A DNA stretch of 64,000 bases, taken from NCBI RefSeq assembly GCF_030546755.1, contig NZ_JAUOPE010000009.1, positions 62,001 through 126,000 on the forward strand, written 5' to 3'. Below the pieces are notes generated by a model. That model had not been told where the DNA came from. It was given only the letters and a program-made list of their open reading frames with translations, and made no database searches. The position numbers were made by a program, and so were the translations under genes. Positions 9,817-18,835 of the stretch are shown in pieces. This stretch comes from Colwellia sp. 1_MG-2023 (GTDB lineage: Bacteria > Pseudomonadota > Gammaproteobacteria > Enterobacterales > Alteromonadaceae). The first letter of the stretch is position 1; each line of letters starts with the position of its first letter.

Positions 9817-10629
9817 ATGTCAGTGCATGTAGTATTAATTGACGCTTTAAATTTAATTCGACGTATTTACGCAGTTCAAGAACGACCTTTTTTATTGAAT
9901 AATGAATTAGCAGACAATACCAAAAAACAAGTGTTGTTTAATACTCAGCAAGCCTGTAGCCAAGCTTTACAAAAGATAATTGACTTACAACAACCCACCC
10001 ATGCTCTTGCAATATTTGACAGTATAAAGCCCTGTTGGCGATATGCTATTTACCCTGATTATAAAAAGGGTAGAAAAAAAATGCCTGAGCACTTAGCTGA
10101 CAAATTAATTGATATACAAGATGCCTTTATGGAACAAAACGTTGATTCGTTGATTTCTGAAGAAGATGAAGCTGATGATTTAATTGCAACTTTAGCAATT
10201 AAAGTTGCGTTACGCGGTCAAAAAGTCACGATTATCTCAACAGATAAATGCTTTCTTTCGTTATTAAATCAAAATATAGAAGTATACGATTACTTTAATC
10301 GTCGATACTTAGATCATCACTACGTAAAAGAAAAGTTTGATGTTAAAGCGGATCAATTACTAGATTTATGGACGCTAACGGGAGATTCAACGAATAAAAT
10401 CCCAGGTGTTGCGGGGATAGGTCAAGTCACTGCATCTACGTTATTAAATCAATATGGTTCATTGAATGCCCTTTTAGTTGCCAACGACTTAAAAAGCAGC
10501 ATCAATGAAAAACTTAAACAACATACCGAACAAATTGAATTAAGCAAAAAGCTGCTGCAATTAAAGCAAGATATCCCGCTTGGGTTTAATTTAAAGGATA
10601 TTAGATTAATAGATACCACTCATAATTAA
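9817..10629 (+). CDS. xni: Flap endonuclease Xni (YgdG)
   Basis: 5'-nuclease-family protein related to the polymerase I 5'-exonuclease domain and thought to act on flap or branched DNA. The 270 residues include the N-terminal LIDALNLIRRIYA, the acidic EEDEADDLIATLA cluster (metal ligands) and the helix-hairpin-helix-like TGDSTNKIPGVAGIGQVTA. The ATG follows the ppnN TAG with no gap. E. coli also has ygdH and xni in one neighbourhood, there separated by sda genes that are absent here. Confidence 0.92.
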   Translation: MSVHVVLIDALNLIRRIYAVQERPFLLNNELADNTKKQVLFNTQQACSQALQKIIDLQQPTHALAIFDSIKPCWRYAIYPDYKKGRKKMPEHLADKLIDIQDAFMEQNVDSLISEEDEADDLIATLAIKVALRGQKVTIISTDKCFLSLLNQNIEVYDYFNRRYLDHHYVKEKFDVKADQLLDLWTLTGDSTNKIPGVAGIGQVTASTLLNQYGSLNALLVANDLKSSINEKLKQHTEQIELSKKLLQLKQDIPLGFNLKDIRLIDTTHN

Positions 10630-10761
10630 CTTTAGTTAATAAATAAGTACAAAATAATACGAGTAATTATCAGGTTTAGTCGTTAAAAACTTCCAATCAT
10701 TTTCGCATATCGTTATGCTATACAAAAATTTTACATTAAATCCTCTCGTTTAAAGGTTAAC

Positions 10762-11208
10762 ATGAACAAAAAAGTCATTTCGCGTATCTTATTAGCTTTA
10801 GCTGCATACGGCATTTTCGTTGTACTTGTAGTGAGTTTTTATGATGACAGCCCAGCGAACATGCAATGGGAAGATAGAGAAGCCTACAATAGACAGTTTA
10901 TTAGCACACTAAAATTAGGTGAATTCACCTTTGATCAAGCCATTGAAAAACTTGGCAGCCCTGATATTACTGAAGCTAAGAAGTCGAAAGATACAAACTA
11001 TCAAGTGCTATTTTATCGAACACAACATGTAAAGTCTGATGGCATTACAACTCAAGATGAATGTACGTACCTTTTATTTGTTAATGATCAACTTGCAGAA
11101 TATGCCAAAGCAGAACATTACAAAGGTTTAGACGACGTTATTACTGAATACTCAATTAAGCACTCGTTAGAAAGCCAAGTAAAACACTTAGACAGTATTG
11201 CAAACTAG
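10762..11208 (+). CDS. DUF3192 family protein, membrane-anchored
   Basis: 148 residues of unknown function. Residues 8-27 form one hydrophobic helix (ILLALAAYGIFVVLVVSF), probably an uncleaved anchor with the rest in the periplasm. The C-terminal half has the DUF3192 core VLFYRT...DGITTQDECTYLLFVNDQL, closely matching the lipoprotein at 4274-4654. It adds about 35 residues after the core. AAAGG precedes the ATG. A strong bidirectional terminator follows. Confidence 0.82.
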   Translation: MNKKVISRILLALAAYGIFVVLVVSFYDDSPANMQWEDREAYNRQFISTLKLGEFTFDQAIEKLGSPDITEAKKSKDTNYQVLFYRTQHVKSDGITTQDECTYLLFVNDQLAEYAKAEHYKGLDDVITEYSIKHSLESQVKHLDSIAN

Positions 11209-11250
11209 TGTATTTAACATTGGCTGTGTTTTAAGCTAACTTAACAAAGC

Positions 11251-11279
11251 AAAAAAGAGCAATTGATTGCTCTTTTTTT
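11251..11279. terminator. Bidirectional terminator between DUF3192 gene and rlmM
   Basis: AAAAAAGAGCA pairs with TGCTCTTTTTT around a short ATTGAT loop. T runs on both strands fit termination of the plus-strand DUF3192 gene and of the convergent rlmM. Confidence 0.88.
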
Positions 11280-11314
11280 ATTGGCTGAAATCACCAAAAA
11301 TCTGAGTAATTTGC

Positions 11315-12451
11315 TTACCTTTGATTATCTCGGTGCACTTTATATTTCACTAACACAGTAATTTCATCGCGATCATAATACAAATGTTTGGCTTCGTAAT
11401 AACAATTAGGCAAAGCTGCTTTTAATTTTTCCAGTAGTTCTTTGACGGTATCGTATTTTTTCGCCATCGGTAGTTTTAAATTAACAATAGCTTCGCGACA
11501 ATAGCCCTCTGTAAACCAACGAATAATCAAATCAACCACGCGCTGTGGTTTTTCAATCATATCGCAAACCAACCAATCAACGGGTGTTTGATCGGGAATA
11601 TTCACTTTTTCGCGCTTTTTAGTTTCACGTACTAACCAATAAATCTCATGTTTAATCGGCTCATATTTAAAACCGTCCACCATGCGATGTTTCACTTGTC
11701 CGGTTTCCATCAATGATTCTGCCATCGGGCCATTATCAATAGACGTTACCATCATGCCTCGGCGCACAAGTTGATATGTCCAACCACCAGGTGCAGCTCC
11801 TAAATCAACAGCTTTCATACCAGAGCTTAATCGATTCTCTCTTTCTTCTTTAGGAATGAAATACAAAAATGCTTCATCTAATTTTAATGTTGAGCGACTT
11901 GGCGAAGCGCTCGGGAATTTCAATCTAGGGATCCCCATCACATGAGGAGAAGTATTATTGCCTAACGAATACCCTAATATTACTTCAGTACCGCTGAAAA
12001 AAAGTGCATGTAAAACAGCACCTTCATGTTGATTTTTTTCCGTGAGAATCTTTTTCTTTCTAAGCGCTTGTCTTAACGGAACGGCTAATTTTCGACAAAA
12101 TTTTGATAAGGCTTTACCGTCATTCGTATCAGGCGTTTCCATTCTTAAATCAGCATACTGCCATTCGCTACCTAGCTCCTCAACTATAGCTTCAACCCGA
12201 TTATAATCAGGAAGCTCAATTTTATCTGTTAAGGTAACAAACCACTGACGCGTAAAAACAAGGCGCTTTAGTGGTAACTTTTCCATGATTTTTTCACCAT
12301 CTTCTGGATTATTAAGATGATAAAAAACAATACCTTCGTTTTTAGTTATCTGTAAATAACCAAAGGCTTCAAGCCAAGCCGCTTTTTCTTGAATTTCAGC
12401 ACCACATTCTTTTTCAAAGCCGGGTCTGCAATATAAAACTATTGATGTCAT
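11315..12451 (-). CDS. rlmM: 23S rRNA (cytidine-2498-2'-O)-methyltransferase RlmM
   Basis: SAM-dependent enzyme that methylates C2498 of 23S rRNA. The 378 residues have the N-terminal THUMP-like region (IVLYCRPGFEKECGAEI), then the Rossmann methyltransferase with [16 protein letters not shown] near 216-231 and the DWLVCDMIEKP motif. Its ATG overlaps the DUF423 gene's stop by 4 bp (ATGA), so the two are translationally coupled. The order gcvA-(hydrolase)-DUF423-rlmM matches E. coli gcvA-ygdD-rlmM except for the inserted hydrolase. Confidence 0.95.
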   Translation of the reverse strand: MTSIVLYCRPGFEKECGAEIQEKAAWLEAFGYLQITKNEGIVFYHLNNPEDGEKIMEKLPLKRLVFTRQWFVTLTDKIELPDYNRVEAIVEELGSEWQYADLRMETPDTNDGKALSKFCRKLAVPLRQALRKKKILTEKNQHEGAVLHALFFSGTEVILGYSLGNNTSPHVMGIPRLKFPSASPSRSTLKLDEAFLYFIPKEERENRLSSGMKAVDLGAAPGGWTYQLVRRGMMVTSIDNGPMAESLMETGQVKHRMVDGFKYEPIKHEIYWLVRETKKREKVNIPDQTPVDWLVCDMIEKPQRVVDLIIRWFTEGYCREAIVNLKLPMAKKYDTVKELLEKLKAALPNCYYEAKHLYYDRDEITVLVKYKVHRDNQR

Positions 12452-12834
12452 GATTTTTCTTTACCTAAAAAAGCTAAACTTAACCAACCTAGCGCTAATG
12501 TTATACCGCCAAGGGGAGCAAACCCACCGAGACTTAACATGCCAGTATAGGTTTTCAAATATAAACTGCCACTAAAGAGTATTATCCCTACAATAAATAA
12601 AATCGCCGAAATACATAAAGTCCGTAATTGACTATGTCGATAAGCTAAACTGACAACCAGTAATGCAAGTGTATGAATAACTTGATATTGATGTGCAGTT
12701 ATTAAACGAACCTTATCTATTTCATTGATATGTTGGCCAGCATGGGCTAACCAAGCGCCGAATAATACAGAAAAACATCCACTAAGGGCAGTAAATACTA
12801 TAAATACTTTGACAAAGACCTGCTTGCTTTTCAT
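12448..12834 (-). CDS. ygdD: DUF423 (YgdD) family small membrane protein
   Basis: 128 residues with four predicted transmembrane helices. The family motif GAWLAHAG near residues 26-33 and GGFAPLGGITLALGWLSLA near the C-terminus identify DUF423. The cellular function is not established. It is coupled to rlmM by a 4-bp overlap and lies downstream of gcvA and the hydrolase on the same strand. Confidence 0.9.
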   Translation of the reverse strand: MKSKQVFVKVFIVFTALSGCFSVLFGAWLAHAGQHINEIDKVRLITAHQYQVIHTLALLVVSLAYRHSQLRTLCISAILFIVGIILFSGSLYLKTYTGMLSLGGFAPLGGITLALGWLSLAFLGKEKS

Positions 12835-12890
12835 TTGATTAACTCTTTTTCATTTTTGATCAACGTTAATAAATTAACGCCTTGCTAAAA

Positions 12891-13571
12891 CTAGCTGTGG
12901 TGACTGATATATTCTGTTATTAATTGTACAGCGGATTGCATATGTTGTTGATGCGTGAAGCCTGACTTTACTCGTGGCTTTAAATCATGATCACCGTCGG
13001 CTAAAAAAGCAACCTGACAAAGTGAAGATAAGCGATACTGCTCTATTTCCTGTTTATTACCTAATGCATCTCTCTCACCTTGCACAATTAAAATGGGTGT
13101 AGTGGTATTTTGTAATGGTGTTAAACGTAAATTTTCCGTTTTTTTTTGTGGGTGAAAAGGGTAACCTAAACAAACTACCCCTTTTACTTTCGCTATTTTA
13201 TTTTCGACTAAGGTTGCAGCAACCCTGCCTCCCATAGACTTTCCGGCAAGAAATAGCGGCAAAGAGGTTTCAAGATTAGATAACACCGTTTTAAAGCAAT
13301 TTAACAATGTTGGCATTCTCTCTGGTGGATAACGTTTGTTATCTTTAATGCGCTTATCCATATAGCCAAAATTAAACCGCAGCACATTAATTTTTTGGGC
13401 ATTTAATAATTCAGCTATGGTTTGCATAAAATCAGAGGACTTATCAGCACCAGCGCCATGAGCAAAAACAAGCAAGGCAATAGCATCGTCTACGGTATTT
13501 TCAATCATTGAAATATCCGGTAAGTTTTCTGCCGATAAATTTACCAAGCTTTTTTCTATATTATTCATCAT
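12891..13571 (-). CDS. Alpha/beta hydrolase of the KANL3/Tex30-like type
   Basis: 226 residues, cytosolic, no signal peptide. VFAHGAGADKSSDFM near 36-50 gives the oxyanion-hole HG. The nucleophile elbow is GKSMGGR (Ser about 108), followed by GYPFHP. The acid is in VQGERDALG and the histidine in DGDHDLKPR. These match the KANL3/Tex30-like dienelactone-hydrolase-fold family; the substrate is unknown. The start overlaps the gcvA stop by 11 bp, so it is coupled to gcvA and inserted into an otherwise E. coli-like gcvA-ygdD-rlmM order. Confidence 0.8.
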   Translation of the reverse strand: MMNNIEKSLVNLSAENLPDISMIENTVDDAIALLVFAHGAGADKSSDFMQTIAELLNAQKINVLRFNFGYMDKRIKDNKRYPPERMPTLLNCFKTVLSNLETSLPLFLAGKSMGGRVAATLVENKIAKVKGVVCLGYPFHPQKKTENLRLTPLQNTTTPILIVQGERDALGNKQEIEQYRLSSLCQVAFLADGDHDLKPRVKSGFTHQQHMQSAVQLITEYISHHS

Positions 13572-14466
13572 TTAATTGTTCTTCTGCAGCAACCGTTTCA
13601 AGCACCCATTCTCTAAAGGCAGCTATTTTTCCTACATCAACCTGATGTTCACGGCAAACAAGATAAAACGAATCTTTGCTAATTAGTGTGTGCGAAACGG
13701 GCTTAACTAGTCGTCCAGCATCAAGGTCAGGTTTCGCTAAAACACTTTGCGCTAATGCTATACCTTGCCCATAAACAGCTGCTTGCACCACCATCGCTGA
13801 ATGACTAAAAATAGGGCCATGGTTTACATTGGTACCTTTTACGCCCACATCTTTAAACCACCGCTTCCAATCTCGCCGAGAGGTATCATGTAATAATGTA
13901 TGATTGGTCAAATCATGAACAGTATTTAATGGTTTAGTCCCTTCTAATAATAACGGCGAACAAACCGGCACTAAATATTCAGTATGGAGTTTATCAATGT
14001 GAACGCCTTGCCAGCGTCCTCGCCCATGAAATATAGCTATATCAACATCTTCTGTTAATGAATTCTCTGCTTGGTCAACGGCTTTGATCCTCACATCGAC
14101 ATCAGGGTTTAATAAATTAAAAGCATTTAATCGAGGAACTAACCATTGAATCGCGAAACTTGGTTGCAAACTTACCGTAATTGCACCTTTTGCTCCACGC
14201 GCTAATAGTTTTTCAGTCGCTTCATGTAGTAAATTGAAAACATTTTTTATATCAGAATAATACGATTGACCTTCTTCTGTTAGCAAAAGCGCACGATTTT
14301 TTCGCATAAATAACTTTAAGGCTAAATGTTCTTCTAAAGATTTTATTTGATGACTTATTGCTGCTTGAGTAACAAACAATTCTTCTGCAGCACGAGTAAA
14401 ACTCAAATGTCTAGCAGACGCCTCAAATGCTCTTAATGCATTAAGTGGTGGTAAACGTACAGCCAA
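13561..14466 (-). CDS. gcvA: LysR-type regulator GcvA
   Basis: Regulator of the glycine cleavage genes; cytosolic DNA-binding protein. The N-terminus RLPPLNALRAFEASARHLSFTRAAEELFVTQAAISHQIKSLE aligns residue for residue with E. coli GcvA (start then RLPPLNALR). The start is therefore the TTG at 14466, with AGGTG upstream. The effector domain follows to residue 301. A palindrome ATTAG-N5-CTAAT lies at 14544-14558 upstream. The gcvTHP operon itself is not in the window. Confidence 0.92.
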   Translation of the reverse strand: MAVRLPPLNALRAFEASARHLSFTRAAEELFVTQAAISHQIKSLEEHLALKLFMRKNRALLLTEEGQSYYSDIKNVFNLLHEATEKLLARGAKGAITVSLQPSFAIQWLVPRLNAFNLLNPDVDVRIKAVDQAENSLTEDVDIAIFHGRGRWQGVHIDKLHTEYLVPVCSPLLLEGTKPLNTVHDLTNHTLLHDTSRRDWKRWFKDVGVKGTNVNHGPIFSHSAMVVQAAVYGQGIALAQSVLAKPDLDAGRLVKPVSHTLISKDSFYLVCREHQVDVGKIAAFREWVLETVAAEEQLNDE

Positions 14467-14773
14467 TGTAACACCTATTATATTATTTAATTATGACAGT
14501 TTTTTGAATAAAAACTCTAATCAAAAACCCAAAAACAAATCGCATTAGTTTTTCTAATGAAAAGCATTATAAAATGTCATTTTATTTATTACCAGTATTA
14601 CCTTATGATTTACCCATAGATGAAGGACACCATCTTTACCCTACCATGACATATCAAGTAGATGTGCAAAAGTAGCTGGGCAAGAATGTTTACCTAAAGA
14701 AAACATTAGACCACGAGAGAAAAGGTCCTAAAACATCTATAAGGATATTTGACGTTTTATACAGGTGACTATA
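14467..14773. other. Intergenic region between gcvA and the small secreted protein
   Basis: About 307 bp. It holds the gcvA-side palindrome at 14543-14559, a further CTAAT at 14517-14521, an uncertain 33-codon plus-strand frame at 14574-14675, and the AGGTG ribosome site of the next gene. Nothing else is recognised. Confidence 0.6.
14543..14559. promoter_or_regulatory. Candidate GcvA/LysR operator
   Basis: A perfect dyad CATTAG-TTTTT-CTAATG has the LysR-type T-N11-A form. It contains CTAAT, the pentamer I recall as shared by E. coli GcvA binding sites. Another CTAAT lies at 14517-14521. It is about 77 bp upstream of the gcvA start, fitting autoregulation. This is inference from position and sequence. 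Confidence 0.55.
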
Positions 14774-15061
14774 ATGAAATTACTTACACAACTCTCTACC
14801 GTTTTAACCCTAGCATTAGTCAGCACACTTGCTAATGCAAACACAACCAAAGTAACTACTACTGAATTAGCTAAAGCACAGCCAATAAATGCTGCCGAAT
14901 TAGTTAACGCCGTAGAGTTAAATCTTGTTCAATCTATGGAACAATTAAAAGTTACTTTTGTGAATGAGGCAATTAATAATCAAAAGTTCTTAATTACTCA
15001 AACAAACTCTGCTCGCACTAATAAAGATTTTTCAATCAAGCTTTCATTAGCGGCAGAATAA
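14774..15061 (+). CDS. Small secreted protein of unknown function
   Basis: 95 residues. Residues 1-22 are a clear signal peptide (MKLLTQLSTVLTLALVSTLANA, cleavage after ANA), so the mature ~73-residue protein is periplasmic or secreted. The mature part is Thr/Ala/Asn rich, has no cysteine and matches no family I recognise. The ATG at 14774 is chosen over a GTG at 14765 because AGGTG lies 6 nt upstream of it and overlaps the GTG. It is divergent from gcvA, so regulation by GcvA is possible. Confidence 0.65.
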   Translation: MKLLTQLSTVLTLALVSTLANANTTKVTTTELAKAQPINAAELVNAVELNLVQSMEQLKVTFVNEAINNQKFLITQTNSARTNKDFSIKLSLAAE

Positions 15062-15115
15062 AGCCAGATTAATAATTTTAGGTATAAATTCATTCCCAAC
15101 TGAATTTAACCTTAG

Positions 15116-15229
15116 TTAAGCGTTAAAAGCTTCTCTAGGGCGATTGACGTGATAAACCACATAAGGTTCTTTGGTTTGATGGCTTAATAATCTTTTATGG
15201 TTAAAATAAATGCTCGCGCATAAATATTT
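15116..15229 (-). pseudogene. Possible C-terminal remnant of a transposase-like gene
   Basis: Minus-strand reading gives an open stretch with the tail IYFNHKRLLSHQTKEPY...VNRPREAFNA before a TAA. The composition (basic, Tyr/His/Arg rich, ending REAFNA) looks like the end of a transposase or integrase, but there is no start codon, no catalytic motif, and I cannot name a family. It occupies the gap between the small secreted gene and kdsA. Confidence 0.25.
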
Positions 15230-15249
15230 AAGGGTGCTGATGCACCCTT
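15230..15249 (-). terminator. Terminator hairpin after kdsA
   Basis: AAGGGTGC-TGAT-GCACCCTT is a perfect 8-bp stem 30 bp after the kdsA stop. The T-run is better on the plus strand, but no plus-strand gene ends closer than about 170 bp, so I assign it mainly to kdsA. Confidence 0.6.
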
Positions 15250-15278
15250 TTCTTTAACTGAATCTTGATAACAAAACG

Positions 15279-16133
<855 letters not shown>

Positions 16134-16153
16134 CTATTAGTTCTTTAAATTGA

Positions 16154-17428
16154 TTAGCCAATCGCCTGTAAAATTTGACCACATAACCATGCCATATAAG
16201 TACCAATGGTATAGCCTAACACCGCTAACAACACACCTACTGGCGCTAAAGATGGATGGAACGCAGATGCAACGATTGGCGCAGAGGCGGCACCACCGAC
16301 GTTCGCTTGGCTTCCAACCGCCATATAAAATAAAGGAGCTTTAATTATTTTAGCGACAATTAACATTAATGAAGCATGAATAATCATCCAGATGGCGCCA
16401 ATGATAAAATATATCGGTGCATCAAGGATCATAGTGACATCCATTTTCATTCCGATTGTTGCAATAAGAATATATAAAAATGCCGAACCTACTTTAGATG
16501 CGCCTACCCCTTCAAGTTCACGCGCTTTAGTAAATGACAATGCAATACCAACAGTACTAGCAAAGACGATCATCCAAAAGAACTTACTATGAAAACTAAA
16601 TTTCGCTAACCCTGGAAAGTTTTCAATAAAATACGGCGTAATATTATCGGCAAACAAATGAGCAAAGCCGGTAACACCTAAACCCACAGCCACAATAATC
16701 ATGATGTCAGAAAGTGTTGCAATTCGACCATGTTTGGCGTGAAACTGTTCAACTTTTTCTTTTAAGTCAACGATCGCACTTGTGTCTGCACCGGTTTTCT
16801 TATCAATATTACTGGCATTCGCCGACATAACCAGTAACACAGCCATCCATAAGTTAGCGACAATCACATCAACGGTTACCATGGCAGAGAAAATTTGATC
16901 ACCTGCGCCATAAATTTCTTTCATTGCTGCTTGGTTCGCACTGCCGCCAATCCAACTTCCTGCAACCGTTGTCATACCGCGCCAAACCGCTTCGGGCCCA
17001 GAAACACCTAATAATTCAGGAGCAATACTTGAGACGATTAATAAAGCGATAGGCCCCCCAACAACAATACCTATGGTACCGGTTAAAAAGAGAATAACGG
17101 CTTTATTGCCTAATCGGGCTATCGCTTTTAAATCAACACTAATGGTTAATAAAACCAGACAAGCCGGTAGTAAGTAACGTGAAGCGACATAATAAAGTTG
17201 AGAGGATTCTCCATCAATAACACCAAAAGTATTTAATAATGAAGGAAGGAAATAACATAATAAAACGGCAGGGACAAAACGATAAAAATTCTTCCAAAAA
17301 GTTACTTTACTTTGAGCGGTATAAAAAACCAAACCAAGCATAATAGCGATAATACCGAGCACGGTAGCATCATTTGTTAAAAGTGGCGTTTGTTCAACCA
17401 CTTCTGGTGTTGTCGATAATGCAAACAT
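16154..17428 (-). CDS. DUF819 family membrane protein (YjcL-like)
   Basis: 424 residues with roughly ten transmembrane helices. GSWIGGSANQAAMKEIYG near 160-177 and GSQANVGGAASAPIVASAF near the C-terminus are the paired signature loops of DUF819, which resemble the inverted-repeat motifs of secondary transporters. No substrate is established. The ATG at 17428 is chosen over an upstream TTG because GGGAGA lies just before it. It sits between sirB1 and kdsA, genes that are adjacent in E. coli. Confidence 0.85.
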   Translation of the reverse strand: MFALSTTPEVVEQTPLLTNDATVLGIIAIMLGLVFYTAQSKVTFWKNFYRFVPAVLLCYFLPSLLNTFGVIDGESSQLYYVASRYLLPACLVLLTISVDLKAIARLGNKAVILFLTGTIGIVVGGPIALLIVSSIAPELLGVSGPEAVWRGMTTVAGSWIGGSANQAAMKEIYGAGDQIFSAMVTVDVIVANLWMAVLLVMSANASNIDKKTGADTSAIVDLKEKVEQFHAKHGRIATLSDIMIIVAVGLGVTGFAHLFADNITPYFIENFPGLAKFSFHSKFFWMIVFASTVGIALSFTKARELEGVGASKVGSAFLYILIATIGMKMDVTMILDAPIYFIIGAIWMIIHASLMLIVAKIIKAPLFYMAVGSQANVGGAASAPIVASAFHPSLAPVGVLLAVLGYTIGTYMAWLCGQILQAIG

Positions 17429-17538
17429 ACTTTCTCCCAAAACTGTTTGTCTAATTATTATATGATTGTTTTAATTATAATTTTTATAAATCTAAAGGTA
17501 ATAATTTAAATTTTTTAGCCTCTGTATTGACAATATCG

Positions 17539-18339
17539 TTAGTGTAACACGGTATCAGCAATAGTAATTTTATCTAATTGCAACTTCAATAATTGCGCTG
17601 CGGGATCTTGTGGACATTCTTTAACAAAAAATTGGTAGTCATCATACGCCACTTTGAAACAATCTAATTGATGAAGTAAAAAGCCACGGTCTCTTCGTTC
17701 AAATGGATCATCCGGTCTAAGTGCTAACAACAAATCTACACACTTTAACGCTTTATCAAATTGCACTTCTCTTATTAATGAGTTTTTTAGTGAGGTTAAA
17801 TACTCCACTAAAATACTTTTCACTTCCATTGGAGCTAAAAATGCTTGCGTTGGATCTCCGTCTAAATCACCTAAGCGAGCATCTAACTGTTGCCAATTTA
17901 ACGATTCACCACTGACAGGTTCAAAAATAATTGAATAAATATCATCACAAATAATGCGAACCATCACTTTTTCTGGAACAAAGACGATCTCAGCTTCCAT
18001 ATCACAAGCATTAACAATTGTTTGCACTATCGCCGCTTTAAGCACAGGCGCCATCAACTTATATTCAACTGCCGATGCAATTTTTTGCGAAACAACCGGC
18101 CAAACCTGACGCTCGTTATCAAGAAAAAGTTGGCTAACATAAAGCTCATTGATTAAACATTCAGCTTTTTCCATGGGTTCTTCAATATCGATAATCGCTA
18201 AGCGACAAGCTTCGATAACCTCATGTAACCTATTCTCAAAGCTTGGTGTTTCTGAAAAAATATATTCTTCAACCAAGGCAAATGACGATAATAAATTTCT
18301 TTGTTCTGAGTTGATCTCAGACATCAACAAATCATTCAT
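17539..18339 (-). CDS. sirB1: SirB1/YchA family protein (transglutaminase-like fold with TPR tail)
   Basis: 266 residues; function not clearly established. The first two thirds match the SirB1 region (CLINELYVSQLFLDNE and following), though the transglutaminase-type catalytic Cys-His pair is not obvious. The C-terminal ~90 residues contain tetratricopeptide-like helices (FDKALKCVDLLLALRPDDPFERRDRGFLLHQL). The sirB2-sirB1 order upstream of kdsA supports the call. The start at 18339 lacks a strong Shine-Dalgarno; the next Met is 5 codons in. Confidence 0.85.
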   Translation of the reverse strand: MNDLLMSEINSEQRNLLSSFALVEEYIFSETPSFENRLHEVIEACRLAIIDIEEPMEKAECLINELYVSQLFLDNERQVWPVVSQKIASAVEYKLMAPVLKAAIVQTIVNACDMEAEIVFVPEKVMVRIICDDIYSIIFEPVSGESLNWQQLDARLGDLDGDPTQAFLAPMEVKSILVEYLTSLKNSLIREVQFDKALKCVDLLLALRPDDPFERRDRGFLLHQLDCFKVAYDDYQFFVKECPQDPAAQLLKLQLDKITIADTVLH

Positions 18340-18402
18340 TTATAACTACTAAAACCTTATTGCTCTGTTTATTCTAAGATATGGGGTAAAAATAATTTTT
18401 AA

Positions 18403-18425
18403 AGTCAGCTTTTTTAAAACTGACT
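18403..18425 (-). terminator. Weak terminator-like hairpin between sirB2 and sirB1
   Basis: AGTCAG and CTGACT form a 6-bp stem around an A/T-rich loop 12 bp after the sirB2 stop on the minus strand, with a T-rich downstream flank. The short stem means partial termination at most. Confidence 0.35.
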
Positions 18426-18436
18426 CAATCATATGC

Positions 18437-18799
18437 TTAGAAGAATACTGTTTCTTTTGACATGGCAAGTCTTGCCACCAATAAAATCCACCCCATCGCT
18501 CCTAAATATCCAACAACTTGCATCATTTTATTTCTAGCAAGTTTTAACGTGTAATACCCAGTAAATATATAGGCGATAACGGCAATTAGTTTTTCGCCAA
18601 GCCATAATTGCTCAAATGGGTTTAATGCTAATTTTATCATCATTGCAACGCCTAAACCTAATAGCACAGTGTCAATAATGTGCGGCGCTATTTTTACCCA
18701 TTTTTTATCTAACTGCGCAGAGCCAGCTAATGTCCAATAAAAGCGTAATGTAAATAACAGCACACTTATTAAAGCAATTGTCATATGTAAATGTTTCAT
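18437..18799 (-). CDS. sirB2: SirB2/YchQ family inner-membrane protein
   Basis: 120 residues with four predicted transmembrane helices. The N-terminus KHLHMTIALISVLLFTLRFYW and the PHIIDTVLLGLGVAM segment are typical of SirB2. The function is not established despite the historical Salmonella invasion-regulator name. It lies between prmC and sirB1 as in E. coli. Confidence 0.9.
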   Translation of the reverse strand: MKHLHMTIALISVLLFTLRFYWTLAGSAQLDKKWVKIAPHIIDTVLLGLGVAMMIKLALNPFEQLWLGEKLIAVIAYIFTGYYTLKLARNKMMQVVGYLGAMGWILLVARLAMSKETVFF

Positions 18800-18835
18800 G
18801 TTTTATCCTTTTATTTATTATTATTGTTTAGTTTA

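Noticed and set aside
14477-14482. TATAAT as the gcvA -10 element (minus strand)
   Set aside because: It would start transcription about 4 nt before the start codon and leave the AGGTG ribosome site out of the mRNA; no -35 fits.
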